Below, piece after piece: positions 12,956 to 23,989 of a DNA stretch of 64,000 nucleotides. Each line of letters opens with the position of its first letter. The stretch's first letter is position 1. The position numbers and the translations under genes were made by a program. The stretch lies in assembly GCA_039519185.1 (NCBI GenBank), contig CM076851.1:49458751-49522750 (forward strand). Direction: 5' to 3'. This stretch comes from Astragalus membranaceus. Lineage: Eukaryota > Streptophyta > Magnoliopsida > Fabales > Fabaceae. The notes below the pieces were generated by a model. It worked only from the letters and a program-made list of their open reading frames with translations. It searched no databases and was not told the origin of the DNA.

Positions 12956-14043
12956 TTTTTATTAGAGTTGAAAATTATTTTGCATAGAGGGAGAGAATGA
13001 GCTTAATTGGCGGGGAAAGCTGGCACCCTATTCTCACATAGGTATGATACAAACCTAAGTTAAGTCTAGTTGCAGGGGAGTGGGAAGGATGAGAAAGGTA
13101 CACTTTACTTCATCATTAGCTCTCTATTTGATGCATCTAGGTTTGCAGAATATGTTATTATATTCAAATTGAAAAGTTAAAAAATGGACCAGCTTTCCCC
13201 ATTTTAGTGGCAACAAATATCTATATATTATAGTCTTTATGGTTAATCTCTTACTTTCTGTTCCCTTCCCATTGCATGTTTTTATCCTTGTTTTCACCCA
13301 TTGTTTTAAATGTAATGCTTAAGGGTGTTTGACGTTTATTTATTTAGGTTCAACATCATCAACACTTGTTTATTTATATTTTCAGTGTTTGAAAACTCAT
13401 TGTGGAAATTGTGGAAATAACCTGCACCAGTTATTTACACCTTGAGGGATGTGAGTAGTTCAACATACCATGTCTCTTGAAGTGGGAATATGAAGTGGTG
13501 ATTTGAAGTCTAAATTATTGCACCTCTTATTGGGCCGTTGTGGACAGTGGATAGCAATCTAAATAATGGGATTGGCACTTGTTAAGCATTTGTTTTCCTA
13601 TTGATTCAGAGTTAGCACAATTATGCAGGAGCTTTGAGTTTCCCTATTGATTCAAAGTTTCTAGGTGTCCTAAATAGACATCATGCAGGGTAGAACATTT
13701 AACAAATAAGTTCAATATATTAATAGTTTCAAGACCTAAATGGGCACCAAGTCATTTCTAAAACATCAGCTAAATTTTTGATTAGGAAAACAGGTTACAT
13801 GCTCAAGTTAGCTACATATTACAATGGATCTAATTAGTTAGACTGGCTGATGCAGAGTTTAGATGATCATGTATCACAAAATATTACACACATTAGATAG
13901 AGCATTGCTAACACAATATATAACAGGCATAGTGTGTTTATATTACGACCTGATTTACATAGCAAAATAAGACTGCACTGGTTCCTCCAAGTTAATAGAG
14001 TGGTTCTGCCTCAAGATCTTCTTTGACCAAATAGTTATAAACT

Positions 14044-16745
14044 TCATGGTTTCTCAGTCTTGACTATGACAGGCTTAGAAGTTGAAGAGAACTTAGCACT
14101 TAAGTTTTCAGGACTCATTAAATCAATGCTATAACTGTCATCATTAAGTCTCTTTGCAGGTGTGAGTGTAGCGACACTGTCTGGGTCGTGGTCTGCAGTT
14201 GCAGATACTGATTCCTATGATAATGAAAAAACACTAAATTAGTCTTCATTATGGTACTGCACATTACGTAATTGAGAATCAGGGCAGTGAACTGTTCAAT
14301 TTATGTTACTTACAGTATGAGTACCCAAATCACCACTGATGGAAGATTTGCCTTTATCATATTGAGATGAAGTCTGCATCAGAAATAAAAAGAACATGTT
14401 AGATTACCATCATTTCTTTTGGAATAATTATATATGGAAGAGGCCTTTTGGTGTAATAGGTTACCGTTTCCATGGTGAGATTTTCACTGCCAAGAGCTAA
14501 ACAGTTCACATCTTGTGAAGTATTCTGTTAAAGAAGACAGAGATGTTGATTAGATGCAATAGACATAAAGATGATTGTCTAAATAAAGTCATGGTTCTTA
14601 GTTCTCTCACCTCTGCAGTTGCGATTTCGTCAATGATATTTTCAATGAAATCTTTTCTTTCAGAATACCTCACAACTGAAGCTTGGCGATTTCGAGGTTC
14701 AACCTTGCATCTAACAGCCATGGTTCTCCCAAGGATGTCGTCAAGATCAGCTGGGTATGACATCGGGTCATCCGCCCCTTCCTATTTGCAAATGAACATA
14801 AATTAGGGAAATATTGGTAGGTAAATAAATTGGTTTGGAACAGTGAATAAATAATGTATGTAAGTTTTGTTGAAGGACTTGCCGCTATCATTTTGTTCAT
14901 CAAGTCAAATGCGGAGCACTGGATCATCTGCTCAGAATCTTGATCCCAAAACAAAAAGTTATATTCAGCGCCGCTGTTATCTTTGCATCTGACTAATACC
15001 CGATACCTATGGAATGCGAAAAGAATGGAGGTTGATAATAAAGTTTTAATTGTTGAAGATAATGGGGAGGAGTGTGATAGCAAAAAATTAGGAAAACCTT
15101 GGGACAGCAGCTTTGTTTTGATGACCATCGTCACAAACAAATAAATCACCTACTGGTTTTGCAGCTTTCCTGCATATTCCACAGCCTTGATAACTCCATC
15201 CGCGCTTGTTGACAACAATCCGTCCAGTGGTGCAAACAGTCGTACATGGGGTATTCTATGAAAAGACAAATAATATCACATGCTATTTGAAATTAGTTGC
15301 TTAAATATCACATGTCTACAGGTTAAAGAGCAAAGAGCTGGTTGGACGTGTTACCTGATATAGTTGCTTCATGTTTGTAAGGCTCATTGCTGGAGCCTTA
15401 TACTTGAACCTGTCCAGGTCAGAAAACTGTGTCCCCCCAGTGATTTGTGACTGTGATTGCGTTGCAAGCTGTAAGAATTCCTCCGGAGTGAGTCTGTGAG
15501 TAAGGAAATTAGTCAGACAATATAAGAAGCTGATAAGTTTTAAATAATTAGGTAAGACTATCAATTATTGTTCACCTTTCTTTAAATTGTTGAATTGGTT
15601 GTATTTCTTCATTGAGGAATAGTTTTGAATAATTATATGAGTTGGAGAGAGAGACTGGATATGTTCCTTCAATACATTCATTGAAACATGGAAATCAAGG
15701 TGAAGAAGAAAAAGGGAGCATATAGTAGATTTCATACATGTAACCATATGTGTGTTAACTAAAATAGAACCTGCTTCCAAAATTATTAGTAATGAGAGAA
15801 GTAAATACCATCTGTTGGTCTAATTCTTGCATATTTGATCACCACAATGAAAGGTTCGGTTGTAGATCCCCTTTCCTGATATGAAGCAAGAAACCTCGAT
15901 GCGTAGTCGTCCCATAAAGTGCAGCCGAGAATGTTTCCACTAATTAGACATTTGACATTTATGGAATATTAAAATTGTAGGTTAGTGAGAATGTATTAAA
16001 ATGAGACCTAAAATGAGAATACTAAAATTGTTACCTTAGATCCATTAAACGGAGCGAGACCATCTTTTGATTTGCATTAGTTTTAGAGTAGACAATTTCA
16101 TGTACAGCTCCAATAGCATCTATGGTCAAAAATCATGATTTACAGAGTATTCAATTTCACGGAGTGACAAACATTTGGTAATTCAAAATGAAATATAATT
16201 GGGTCATAGGTGTAGTTTGATACCTATTAATAGATCACCTCTGAATTTGCCGTTCAGTATGTCTCCGAAATCTTTGAATTTAAATTCGTCATGCGGGACT
16301 TCAGAGCTGTCTAATTCACGTATAAGCGTTTGAGGAGTGAAAATTATTTTGAACCCATGATCGCATGCTTTATACTGGAAATCATTAGGCTGTGGAGTGA
16401 AATTTTGCAGTTTGCATATCATTTCCTCTCGCACCCTGTTAATCCATTTAGGGGTCTCCTCTTTAGGCACTATGGCTTGTATCTTATCACCCTACAAAAG
16501 TAAGGAGCATTAATTTGAAAAGTGCACTAAGAATAGAAAACAAATGGACCCTTGAGTTTGAATGAATGAAAAGTGGCTTCTAATTAAATGATGTAACAAT
16601 CTACCTTTGCATCCATGACAACCATCTCTAAATGAGTTTCATTTCGGCTGTTAACAATTTGCCAGACATCGGTGACGCGAACAATGACTCTCCAAATATC
16701 TTTTTCCCGATCGATTTGTGATACGGTGTCAAAGTTTCTTGGCAT
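14044..16745 (-). CDS. RPA70-like single-strand DNA-binding protein of the Helitron, 12 exons, ~532 aa
   Basis: Encodes a relative of the large subunit of replication protein A, the eukaryotic single-strand DNA-binding complex; plant Helitrons are known to carry such genes. Hand-spliced exons: 16745-16605, 16491-16224, 16119-16035, 15939-15809, 15666-15576, 15493-15355, 15255-15098, 15006-14883, 14781-14611, 14524-14465, 14373-14314, 14214-14044. The sum is 1599 nt with consistent phases, ending in TGA. One intron (after exon 8) uses a GC donor, GCAAGT. OB-fold segments include LEMVVMDAK and LWDDYASRFLASY (exons 1-4). A zinc ribbon follows (C289, C293, C310-x2-C313, C326-x3-H330), then a C-terminal OB-fold with RYRVLVRCKDNSG and FLFWDQDSEQM. 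The last three exons are Ser/Thr-rich. Exon 1 starts at an ATG in MPRNFDTVSQ; the shortness of the N-terminus relative to RPA70 suggests loss of the RPA70N domain. It would protect the displaced strand during transposition; that role is inferred. Confidence 0.9.
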
Positions 16746-17896
16746 TTCCCTATAGCAGTCAGCCCGTAAACGTAAAACATATAAGTATAGTGAATGCATA
16801 GGGAAAGATCAAAGATATGACAATACAACAAAGAATCTATATGAATAGCAAAAGAGGTATAGTGCATTTTGTGTGATTGTAAAAAACCAGTTAGCATTAA
16901 ATTAAGAAGAAAGAGGACAGTTAAATGACTCTATAAACAAATGGAGAATTAAATTAATTGACAGTTAAATGACTCTAAACAACTGAGTTAAACCTAAACA
17001 ACTGAGTTAAACAACTGAGTTGAACCTAAAGAGAACCGAAAGACAATAGATTCCTTCAGAAACAAAGACAACAGCTTTCTTCAGAAATTAAGCCAGTTAA
17101 CAGTAACACAAATTGAAACTTTCAGCAATGGAAAGTAAACGGCAAACCTAAGAGATATATACCGTAAAAGAGAGATTAGGGGTAAGCTGTGGAATATAGA
17201 TTACGACAGTACCCCAGGTGGAAATCGTCTTCTGAAGAAAATGAACGGTTGCAGCTTTACTGCCGTTTCAACATGTGTGAAGCTGGAGAGAAGAAACAAA
17301 GATGGAAATTCAGTATTAAGCAACAGGAAAGACGAAAGGGAGAAAATACAGTTAAACCATACCAGATGAAGCGATTTGAAGAAAAACCAGATGAAGGTTG
17401 CGATTCTAGGGAAGACGCTGAGGTTAAAAACGGACATATGGCCGAATACGATGCTTTAGAACAGATTGTACATTCTTTTGGTCAAATACGTTGGGGAGGA
17501 AGAAGATTTGTGTACAGACATCAGCAATTGTTGAAACGAAATGAGGGAGAAAGGTTAGGAAGAATGGTGGAAACGGAAGGGTTTCGCCATGAATGAGAAA
17601 CGGAGAAAGGGAAAGGGAAAGGAGAAAGGGAAAGGGAAAGGGAAAGGTTCGCCGTGGGGGAAATGGGAAACGGTGGGAAAGTTTGCACGGGGAAACGGGA
17701 AACTGTGGGAACTGCGAAAGTAAAAACACGTGTAAGTGGGATATTATTGTTTCATTAACAGTGCCACAATTGGGGAAATTGACAATTGTACCCCTAACTG
17801 GGAAAAAAATTTGTGAAGTAAAAACAGGTGGCATTGATTAGTGATGTCTATTTGGGTAAAATCAGATGTGGTTTATTGGTATAAATAGATATTAGA
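16746..17896. other. Helitron 5' region upstream of the RPA-like gene
   Basis: Holds the presumed RPA promoter (minus strand) and the Helitron 5' end. A purine-rich tract with repeated GGGAAA units lies at 17600-17650. A 135-codon plus-strand frame at 17189-17596 has no recognisable domain, and I do not call it a gene. The terminal TCTAATATCTATTT at 17896 is the conserved 5' TC end. Confidence 0.5.
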
Positions 17897-18540
17897 TTTC
17901 ATGTACAGCTCCAATAACATCTATGGTTAAAAAAAGTGATTAAAAGAGTATGAAATGGTTGAGCAACCCAGTTAGTTGTAGAAAATATAGTTGAAGAATA
18001 GGTCAAGGTTCATACCTACTAATAGATCAGCTCTACATTTCCCATTGAGTATGTCTCTGAAATCTTTAAATTAAAAATCATCATGCGGGACTTCAGAGCT
18101 ATCTAACTCACATAGAAAGGTGGCGGGAGTGAAAAGGAGTTTGTACAAATGGTCGCAAAATTTATACTTAAAATCATTAGGTTGTGCACTGAAATTTTGC
18201 AGTTTGCATATCATTTCTTCTCGCACCCTGTTAATCCATTTGTTGGTCTCTTCTTTAGGCACGACAACTTGGATCTTATCCCCCTACAAAGATGGGGTTG
18301 AATTTGAAAAGGGTATAAAAAAATTGTCAACAAATGGAATATTATGTTCGGCATCCATGACAACCATCTCTAAATGGGTTTCTTGTTAACTACCTTCCAA
18401 ACGTCGGTTATGCGCACAATGACTCTCCAAATATCTTTCTCCCCATTGATGCTTGCTATAGTGTCAAAATTTCTTGCCATTTCCTTAAAGTAGTCTGGAA
18501 GTATGTTAAAATCAAAGTCTAAAGTAAATGTAAAAGAGAT
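17897..18540 (-). pseudogene. RPA70-like gene, 5' part, cut by the Helitron
   Basis: The other half of the target gene. Exon 3 residue 17897-17920, exon 2 at 18016-18283 (268 nt, equal to the Helitron copy) and a shortened exon 1 ending near 18480 are recognisable on the minus strand. Exon 2 encodes MPKEETNKWINRVREEM and then meets an in-frame TAA where the Helitron copy has a Glu codon. Exon 1 has lost about 7 bases within the segment matching NSRNETHLE, which shifts the frame. So this copy was already, or has since become, non-functional. Confidence 0.85.
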
Positions 18541-19117
18541 ATGTTAGCTTAAGAAATTTGTATATGGCATAGCAGATCAAAGAAGCAAGCTGTGTTATTG
18601 TTAAACCTTATTGTTAAAAAGAGTCACTACATAGAAGATCAAAGAAGCATGAGGAATAACTATATAGGTTTTTTTTATCTACAAAAATCAAAACCATTTA
18701 ACAGATTTTGATCTACAAACATCTGTCAAATACAACTAATTATATATAGGCTTATGGCATTTGCTAGTCTTTTTTCGACAAATGATCCATTTTTGAGAGA
18801 TTCATATTAGATTTAATATGAACCCGTAAACTATATGACTTTTTTTTTTGACAAATATTAAACTGTCATACACTTGAAAGGTCCCCACGTCTATTAAGTT
18901 ATTGCAATCAAACTACAATAGTGCTAACTAGCTAAGATCGAGTAGGACAAAACAATGCAAAATTTTTGAGAGACTCAATCATCTTATGGGGTTTAATTGA
19001 TATGGCAAATAATGTCATAATATTGTAGTTAAGGCTTACGTAAGTGATATTTAAGCCTATATATAATTATTAATACACTCATTTTGTTTATCAAAAAAAT
19101 ATACTCCCTCTAGACTA
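18541..19117. other. AT-rich interval, no gene
   Basis: No coding or RNA signal. It follows the first exon of the RPA-like pseudogene and may include its old promoter. Confidence 0.3.
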
Positions 19118-20055
19118 AGTGGCGGAAGGGTTGGGGTTTCAAATATTTTAAACACACTCATAGTTAAAAATATAATTAAAAACAATTTTATTATATTTAA
19201 ATAAATAAATTATACATTTCATAGTTGTTTTTTACGTGATTTCATATTCTGAAATCATTGAATAATAAGCTCAGAGTCAATGTTATTGAATACACCACTC
19301 TCAATGTATGTCACTAGACAGTCGTTCATCCATGTATCCCCATCCAGTTACGCAACCTATTCTTCACAATACTCATAACAGAGAAAGCTCTTTCTACGGT
19401 TGCTGTTGCAACGGGCAAAACCAATGCCAACTTCAAAAGAAGATAAACTTGTTGGAGTCCAGAAGCAAATTCAACATTCCTACGCATATTGACGATGTAA
19501 CAGTCTAGTTGATCACCAAGCACCACTAAATTAAATGGAGAGAACTCCTCTAGATAAAAACTTGCAAATTCCGACAACATTGTCTTATCAAAAACAGAGA
19601 ACAAATTAGATGGATCCAAAGAAGCCAAACAAAGGAGCAATTGAGTATTGATCTCACCAAAACGGTCATTAAGTTCTTGAAGCTACATGTCAATCACAAT
19701 ATAAAATAACTCAACACGATAATGATGCTCTGCCGTAATGTTATGGGCTTTACGTAGTGATTGCCCCTTAACAAACATCCATTCCATAGCAGGAACAATA
19801 ATAGAATTCTTATTGCAAAATGATATTATTCCCTACAATAAACACTCCCATCCATTATTCCTGAGTGTTTCTAACCTCTGTTTTGTGATGTTAACCAAGT
19901 TCATAGCATTCATAATGTCTCGATCTTTCCTTTGTAATGCTTGTGATAATTCATTTGAAATAGCCAATACATCTCTCATCAAATGCAAGTAGAATACAAA
20001 ATCAAAACTTTGTAACATAATTAGAAGACTAGATGCTTCACCTTTTACCAAATCA
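19118..20055 (-). pseudogene. hAT transposase fragment (ZMYM1-like/TTF zinc-finger type)
   Basis: On the minus strand 19326-19640 encodes the C-terminal hAT dimerisation domain, with the signature PVATATVERAFSVMSIVKNR and a preceding acidic stretch. 19833-20051 encodes an upstream part (LQSFDFVFYLHLMRDVL, NITKQRLETLRNNGW) typical of plant zinc-finger hAT transposases. The two are in separate frames with stops between, and the N-terminal zinc finger and catalytic start are missing. At 19118 AGTGGCGGAAGGG looks like a degraded hAT terminus on the 3' side. The 5' side is truncated at the repeat beginning near 20056. Confidence 0.82.
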
Positions 20056-20260
20056 GAATTTCAATTCAGACTTCAATTCAAATCAAACTTCAATTCAATC
20101 TCAATTAGAATCTATCATTCAAATCAAAATTTCAATGGCAATCAGAAATTATCCTCAATTTCAATTTCAATCAAATTCAATTTCAATCAAAACAGAATAG
20201 TATAATCAGAAATAATCCTCAATTTCAATTTCAATCAAATTCAATTTTAATATTTATACA
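20056..20260. repeat. (TTTCAAT/TTCAAT)-rich tract
   Basis: About 200 bp of irregular repeats of TTCAAT and AATCAAA units with the passage AATTTCAATTTCAATCAAAT twice. Low complexity, no coding content. It marks the truncation point of the hAT fragment. Confidence 0.7.
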
Positions 20261-20313
20261 TAATATTAAAACCAAAATTTAATTATCCCCTTTTCTGTTT
20301 ACTTTTATGGTTT

Positions 20314-20341
20314 ACTAGTGTTTTTAACCCGTGCGTTACGA
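20314..20341 (-). mobile_element. remnant of a second Helitron 3' end
   Basis: ACTAG at 20314-20318 is followed by a spacer and ACCCGTGCGTTACG, half of a hairpin like that of the main Helitron. The matching GCACGGG arm is absent because a hAT-like end begins at 20342. Probably a Helitron terminus disrupted by that insertion. Confidence 0.45.
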
Positions 20342-20900
20342 ATAGTGGCAGAGTCACATATAGTTGAGGGTGTGCACTTGCACACTCTGAAAAATAAGTA
20401 TTAGTACTTAACATCCTATATAATTTTTTTGACCCCCTAAATTTAATACTTTGCATCTAGACCCTTAAATTCTTTTAACTTTAACTATTAAATAAAGATT
20501 GAACTCTTAATTTAGTTCCTGAACTTATACTCTATCTTCTACTTGATCCTTAAAGTATATAAAATAATAATTAGTCCCTAAAGTTTGTGATCCTTAAAGT
20601 ATATAAAATAATAATTACTCTCTCTTATACTCTCTCTTCCTAAAGTTTTTAAAAATTTGTCTCCATAATTGACTAATTTTATAACTTTAGGAATTAATTT
20701 GATTGATGTCAAAAAATTTTGGGACTACTTGCGCTTGGAAACTAAATTGAGAGTTTACTTTTAATTTGGTTTCTTAGTTTCATTAATACAAAACATAATA
20801 TTTGAAAAGAAAATCTCACACAATCTTGTAGAGTAGGAAATTTCAACTTCTTATATTTCAACTAAAAAGTATCAATTATATGGTTTACAAACATTAATAT
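20342..20900. mobile_element. hAT-like element end, other end not found
   Basis: Starts TAGTGGCAGAGTC, close to the CAATGGCAGACC end at 2247, and continues with shared passages (ATATAATT followed by T-rich sequence, GACCCCCTAAATTT, GCATC). The right boundary is uncertain; no matching reverse end with an 8-bp duplication was seen. Confidence 0.45.
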
Positions 20901-21028
20901 GGACCATATTAATTCACCAACAAAACACCACTCTAGAATTTTTTTTTTCTTTCCAGCATGTTATCCAACGGAACATAGTCTTGAAACTTTTGTAAATGCA
21001 TGCAACCAAAAACTTTATCACTACTTTA

Positions 21029-21110
21029 GCAGGGACGAAGCCAGGATTTGATTAGGTGGGGGGGGGGGGGGGGTGGCTTGTTAAAAAAGTTAAAATCTCC
21101 CAAAGATAAA
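21029..21110. other. hAT-like end with a 16-G run
   Basis: CAGGGACGAAGCCAGGA at 21030 resembles a hAT terminus. A run of 16 G at 21058-21073 follows. The segment is bracketed by a 20-bp direct repeat AAATGCATGCAACCAAAAAC at 20994-21013 and 21108-21127, so it may be a small insertion or a duplication product. Confidence 0.4.
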
Positions 21111-21127
21111 TGCATGCAACCAAAAAC

Positions 21128-22845
21128 ATAAGATCATATGTCTAACTTTAAAATCTAGATGCATAAAATTTTTTGAGTTGAAGATACTTACCTGGATTCC
21201 AAGCTCATCTAGTGATCGCGACTCAAATAAGACTTATCTTTAGACATCAAAAAAGTCGTAACAAAAAAGATTTCGGGTTTACAATTATTACAAACCAAGA
21301 TGAGTGAGATAATATAGCAAATTAAAAAACAATCTAACTTGCACTATCCTCTGATGGGCTTTACCATTTATTTCATGAAGGAGCCGATGAATAATCATTT
21401 GTAGATTCTCTACGCCGCTATCAAAAGTAGAAGAAACCGTGGTATGGCAAAAACCACAGCCCTAAAAGCAAATTTCGGTGGACCTTTGATGCAACTCAAT
21501 ATTCGGTTTCCTCCCCAAAATTTTCATAGCGATGTTTGAACTCATGCAATCGAGGCTAATTTTACTTCGGAACTTTACAAACATTGCCCAAAAGAGTAAA
21601 TCAAGAGAAACCAAATTTTTCAATTGCTAGAAAAATCAAGAACCAACCAGACATGTTCTTATAGAATCATTTAATATAAACTTTTTTTTTGGTATTTAAC
21701 GGGGGCCAAGCCCCAATATAAACTTTGTTACTGTACAAACTTCTTTAATACAAAATTGACCCAAATTGATAAGGACCAAATTGAAACTAAAAGAAGACAT
21801 AGGGGACCAAATTGAAACAACACTAAGAACACAATGATTTCTTATAACAAGCTTATCTCGTGTAACACTGAACCAAATCACAAAAATCTGGTGTCCATTT
21901 AACTCAAAATTTAGGAATCTGATAATGAAACTTTTAGGACAAAAAAAGTGCTTATAAGAAAAAGTGATTCTGGAAAAACAATGTTGAAGATGAAGATTCA
22001 AAAGCTTCAAGTCAACAATGGTAAAATGCTCAAAACAATGAATCAAACAAAATTTGTGCCTAAACTGAACGAAATTTCACAAGGATCACGAATCCACCAT
22101 CGAATTGGACAAAAAATTAGCAGAACTTATCCAAAAATGCATTTTTGGCCGAATAACGGGTTCGAATTTTGTGAGAGGCTAAAATGCTCAAATCTCAACC
22201 AAATCGCACCAAACCATATGCAAAATGCTCGAAATTACTGCAGTAAGTGAATGCAACCAAGAGATTTCAATAAAATTGATGCAAAATCAAACACGAACTT
22301 GAACTCAAAAAATGCAAAAGAAAATAGTTTTATGTTTTTGCTTTAAAAAAATGAAATGAAATACACATCAGTCATGACACTTAAGACGCCACGTCAGCAA
22401 TTAACTGCTAGTGCGGCGTCTGTTAACTTATTGGACGGAAAACACCATTGAGGGACCAAAATGAAATAGAAATGGAATATGACGGACCAAAACAGGACAA
22501 AAAAAAAAAAGAAAAATGACCAACAATTAAACCTAGAGCAAAGATAAAGGACCAGAAGTGCTATTTAGTCTAAATATATGGGTGAGACTGGGGTTGTTTG
22601 TTGGAGACTGATTTTGAAATAAACCTAGACCCACAGTTCCAAAACTCACAAGAATGGTGACGTACTAAAAGACAAAAAATAATCACAACATCAAAACAGT
22701 AAAAAACAACTATTGAGTAAACTAATATAAGTTTTACTTAACCACCTATGTCGAGTAGTCCTTCTATAATCTACACCCATGAACATCTAGATGGCTAAAT
22801 CATCACTTTCCTAAAATGCACAGCTCATTTTTGAAAGTACATATC
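21128..22845. other. interval without a recognised gene
   Basis: AT-rich. Short open frames here (for example 21696-22046 minus, 21948-22250 plus) overlap on opposite strands and have no domain. Repeated phrases such as GGACCAAATTGAAAC near 21774 and 21804 and the ending near 22560 look like the TIR zone of an unidentified DNA transposon. It contains a very short retroposed insert at 21685-21714. Confidence 0.3.
21685..21714 (-). mobile_element. hyper-truncated retroposon tail (30 bp) with 12-bp TSD
   Basis: AATATAAACTTT occurs on both sides (21673-21684 and 21715-21726). Between them is a T run followed by GGTATTTAACGGGGGCCAAG and CCCC; on the minus strand this is a short unique tail plus poly-A. 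That is what a 5'-truncated LINE or SINE insertion looks like when nearly everything is lost. Confidence 0.65.
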
Positions 22846-22862
22846 AACTTTCCCAATGGATG

Positions 22863-23692
22863 GTGCTGCGATAGTTGCGGGTTTATCGGATGATCAGGTG
22901 TCTACGTTGGGCTGGCTTTGGAGGAGCCTTGCTCCTTTAAAGGTTATTGCTCTTCGATCGTATTCCCACTCGGGGTAATCTCCTACGGAGAAAGGTAATT
23001 CTCAAGCCTTCTCCTGCTTCTTTTGTGATTTGTGGGGAGCCTCTGAAGACTTCGTTGCATCTATTTTTGCGTTGCCCTTTGGCCCATGATGTTTGGTACG
23101 CGGTTTTTTGTTGGTTGAGGTGGCAGTTGTCGTTGCCGCCAGATTTATTCTCTCTGTTCTCTGCTTTCAGGGCTTATGGGCGTGGGCCTAGGGAGAAACA
23201 TGGGGTCAGCCGCATCTGGCACTCAGTTATATGGTTGCTTTGGGATATGCATAAACGGTGTACTTTCAAGGCTAAGGTTCCAAATCGCGCTGGGGTGGTT
23301 CATCGCGTGAAATCACTCTCTTGGCAATGGTTTTTTGGCTAGGTCTAAGGGACCTGAGTGTCTTTATTATGAGTGTCATGTCGCTCCACTAGCATGTATA
23401 AGTCGCAAGTAGTTTTATGTTTGTTTTTTTTATTATTATAAGCAATGTAAGTGGGGGAGGGGGGAATGTTAGTTTCCCAGGTTTGAACTTGGAACCCCCT
23501 TATTGCAGTCTTTTGTGTTTGTTGTTTGGTTCCTCGTTGTATTCCTCTCGTTTGGGGCGCTTTTTTCCTCCTTGGACACTTTTTCCCCTTGCGTTTTGGT
23601 TCTCGGAGGTTTGAGTGAGACCCTTTGTATTCGGGCAGAAGTATCTCTTGTGCTCCCTTGAATATATTCTTTGGCTTTTCAAAAATAAAAAA
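22863..23692 (+). mobile_element. 5'-truncated L1-type LINE with 17-bp TSD
   Basis: Flanked by AACTTTCCCAATGGATG at 22846-22862 and 23693-23709, and ending in an A-rich tail. The open part (22947-23342) encodes a reverse-transcriptase zinc-binding (zf-RVT) domain of plant L1 elements, with FDRIPTRGNLLRRK, CGEPLKTSLHLFLRCPLA and VWYAVFCWL. The reverse transcriptase proper is lost by 5' truncation. The frame is interrupted just upstream, where a preceding stretch reads in another frame. After 23342 comes a 3' UTR of about 350 bp. Confidence 0.88.
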
Positions 23693-23709
23693 AACTTTCC
23701 CAATGGATG

Positions 23710-23981
23710 TAATTAGTTATTTAAGTGGGCAATATGTCCTAGTGTGAGAAAAAACTCCACAATCAGTTATTTTTGTTATATTTAATTTATGTATTTAACT
23801 TAGATCACCTGAAATGGAGCACTTGAGTTCTACATAGACACATAACACTTTTATAAACTTTTTTTTTGACATTAGCATTTAATAAAAACTCAATTTCTAC
23901 GATGAAGCACCTTCAATAATATTCTTAAATGAGTCTCACAAATATTTATACTTCAGCATTTTTTTTGTAAACAAAGATATA
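23710..23981. other. AT-rich interval
   Basis: Host sequence between the LINE target duplication and a hAT element; nothing recognisable. Confidence 0.3.
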
Positions 23982-23989
23982 TCCCCTAT

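Larger units (their letters stand above)
11865..14043. other. Helitron intergenic region with tandem duplications
   Basis: Lies between the 3' end of the RPA-like gene and the start of RepHel, both on the minus strand, so it should hold the RepHel promoter and the RPA terminator. Neither is identifiable. The phrase CTGTGCAAGTAAT recurs many times between 11910 and 12400, two larger tandem duplications follow (12400-12790 and 12811-12955), and 13000-14040 is plain AT-rich sequence. Confidence 0.5.
5159..17896 (-). mobile_element. Helitron, 12.7 kb, apparently complete and nested in an RPA-like gene
   Basis: Read on the minus strand the element starts TCTAATATCTATTTATACC at 17896 and ends CTAG at 5159, with a 7-bp-stem hairpin (5170-5187) seven bases before the end. 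Host bases are A before and T after, the AT target expected for Helitrons, with no duplication. The flanks 5098-5158 and 17897-17920 together rebuild an 85-nt RPA exon equal in length to the Helitron's own exon 3, which confirms both ends. It carries a Rep/helicase gene (6333-11864) and an RPA70-like gene (14044-16745) on one strand. Both splice by eye into uninterrupted frames, so the element may be autonomous. Activity itself cannot be judged from sequence. Confidence 0.93.

Noticed and set aside
17189..17596. 135-codon plus-strand open frame in the Helitron 5' region
   Set aside because: Purine-rich low-complexity sequence upstream of a gene on the other strand; no domain, and its reverse strand is open too.
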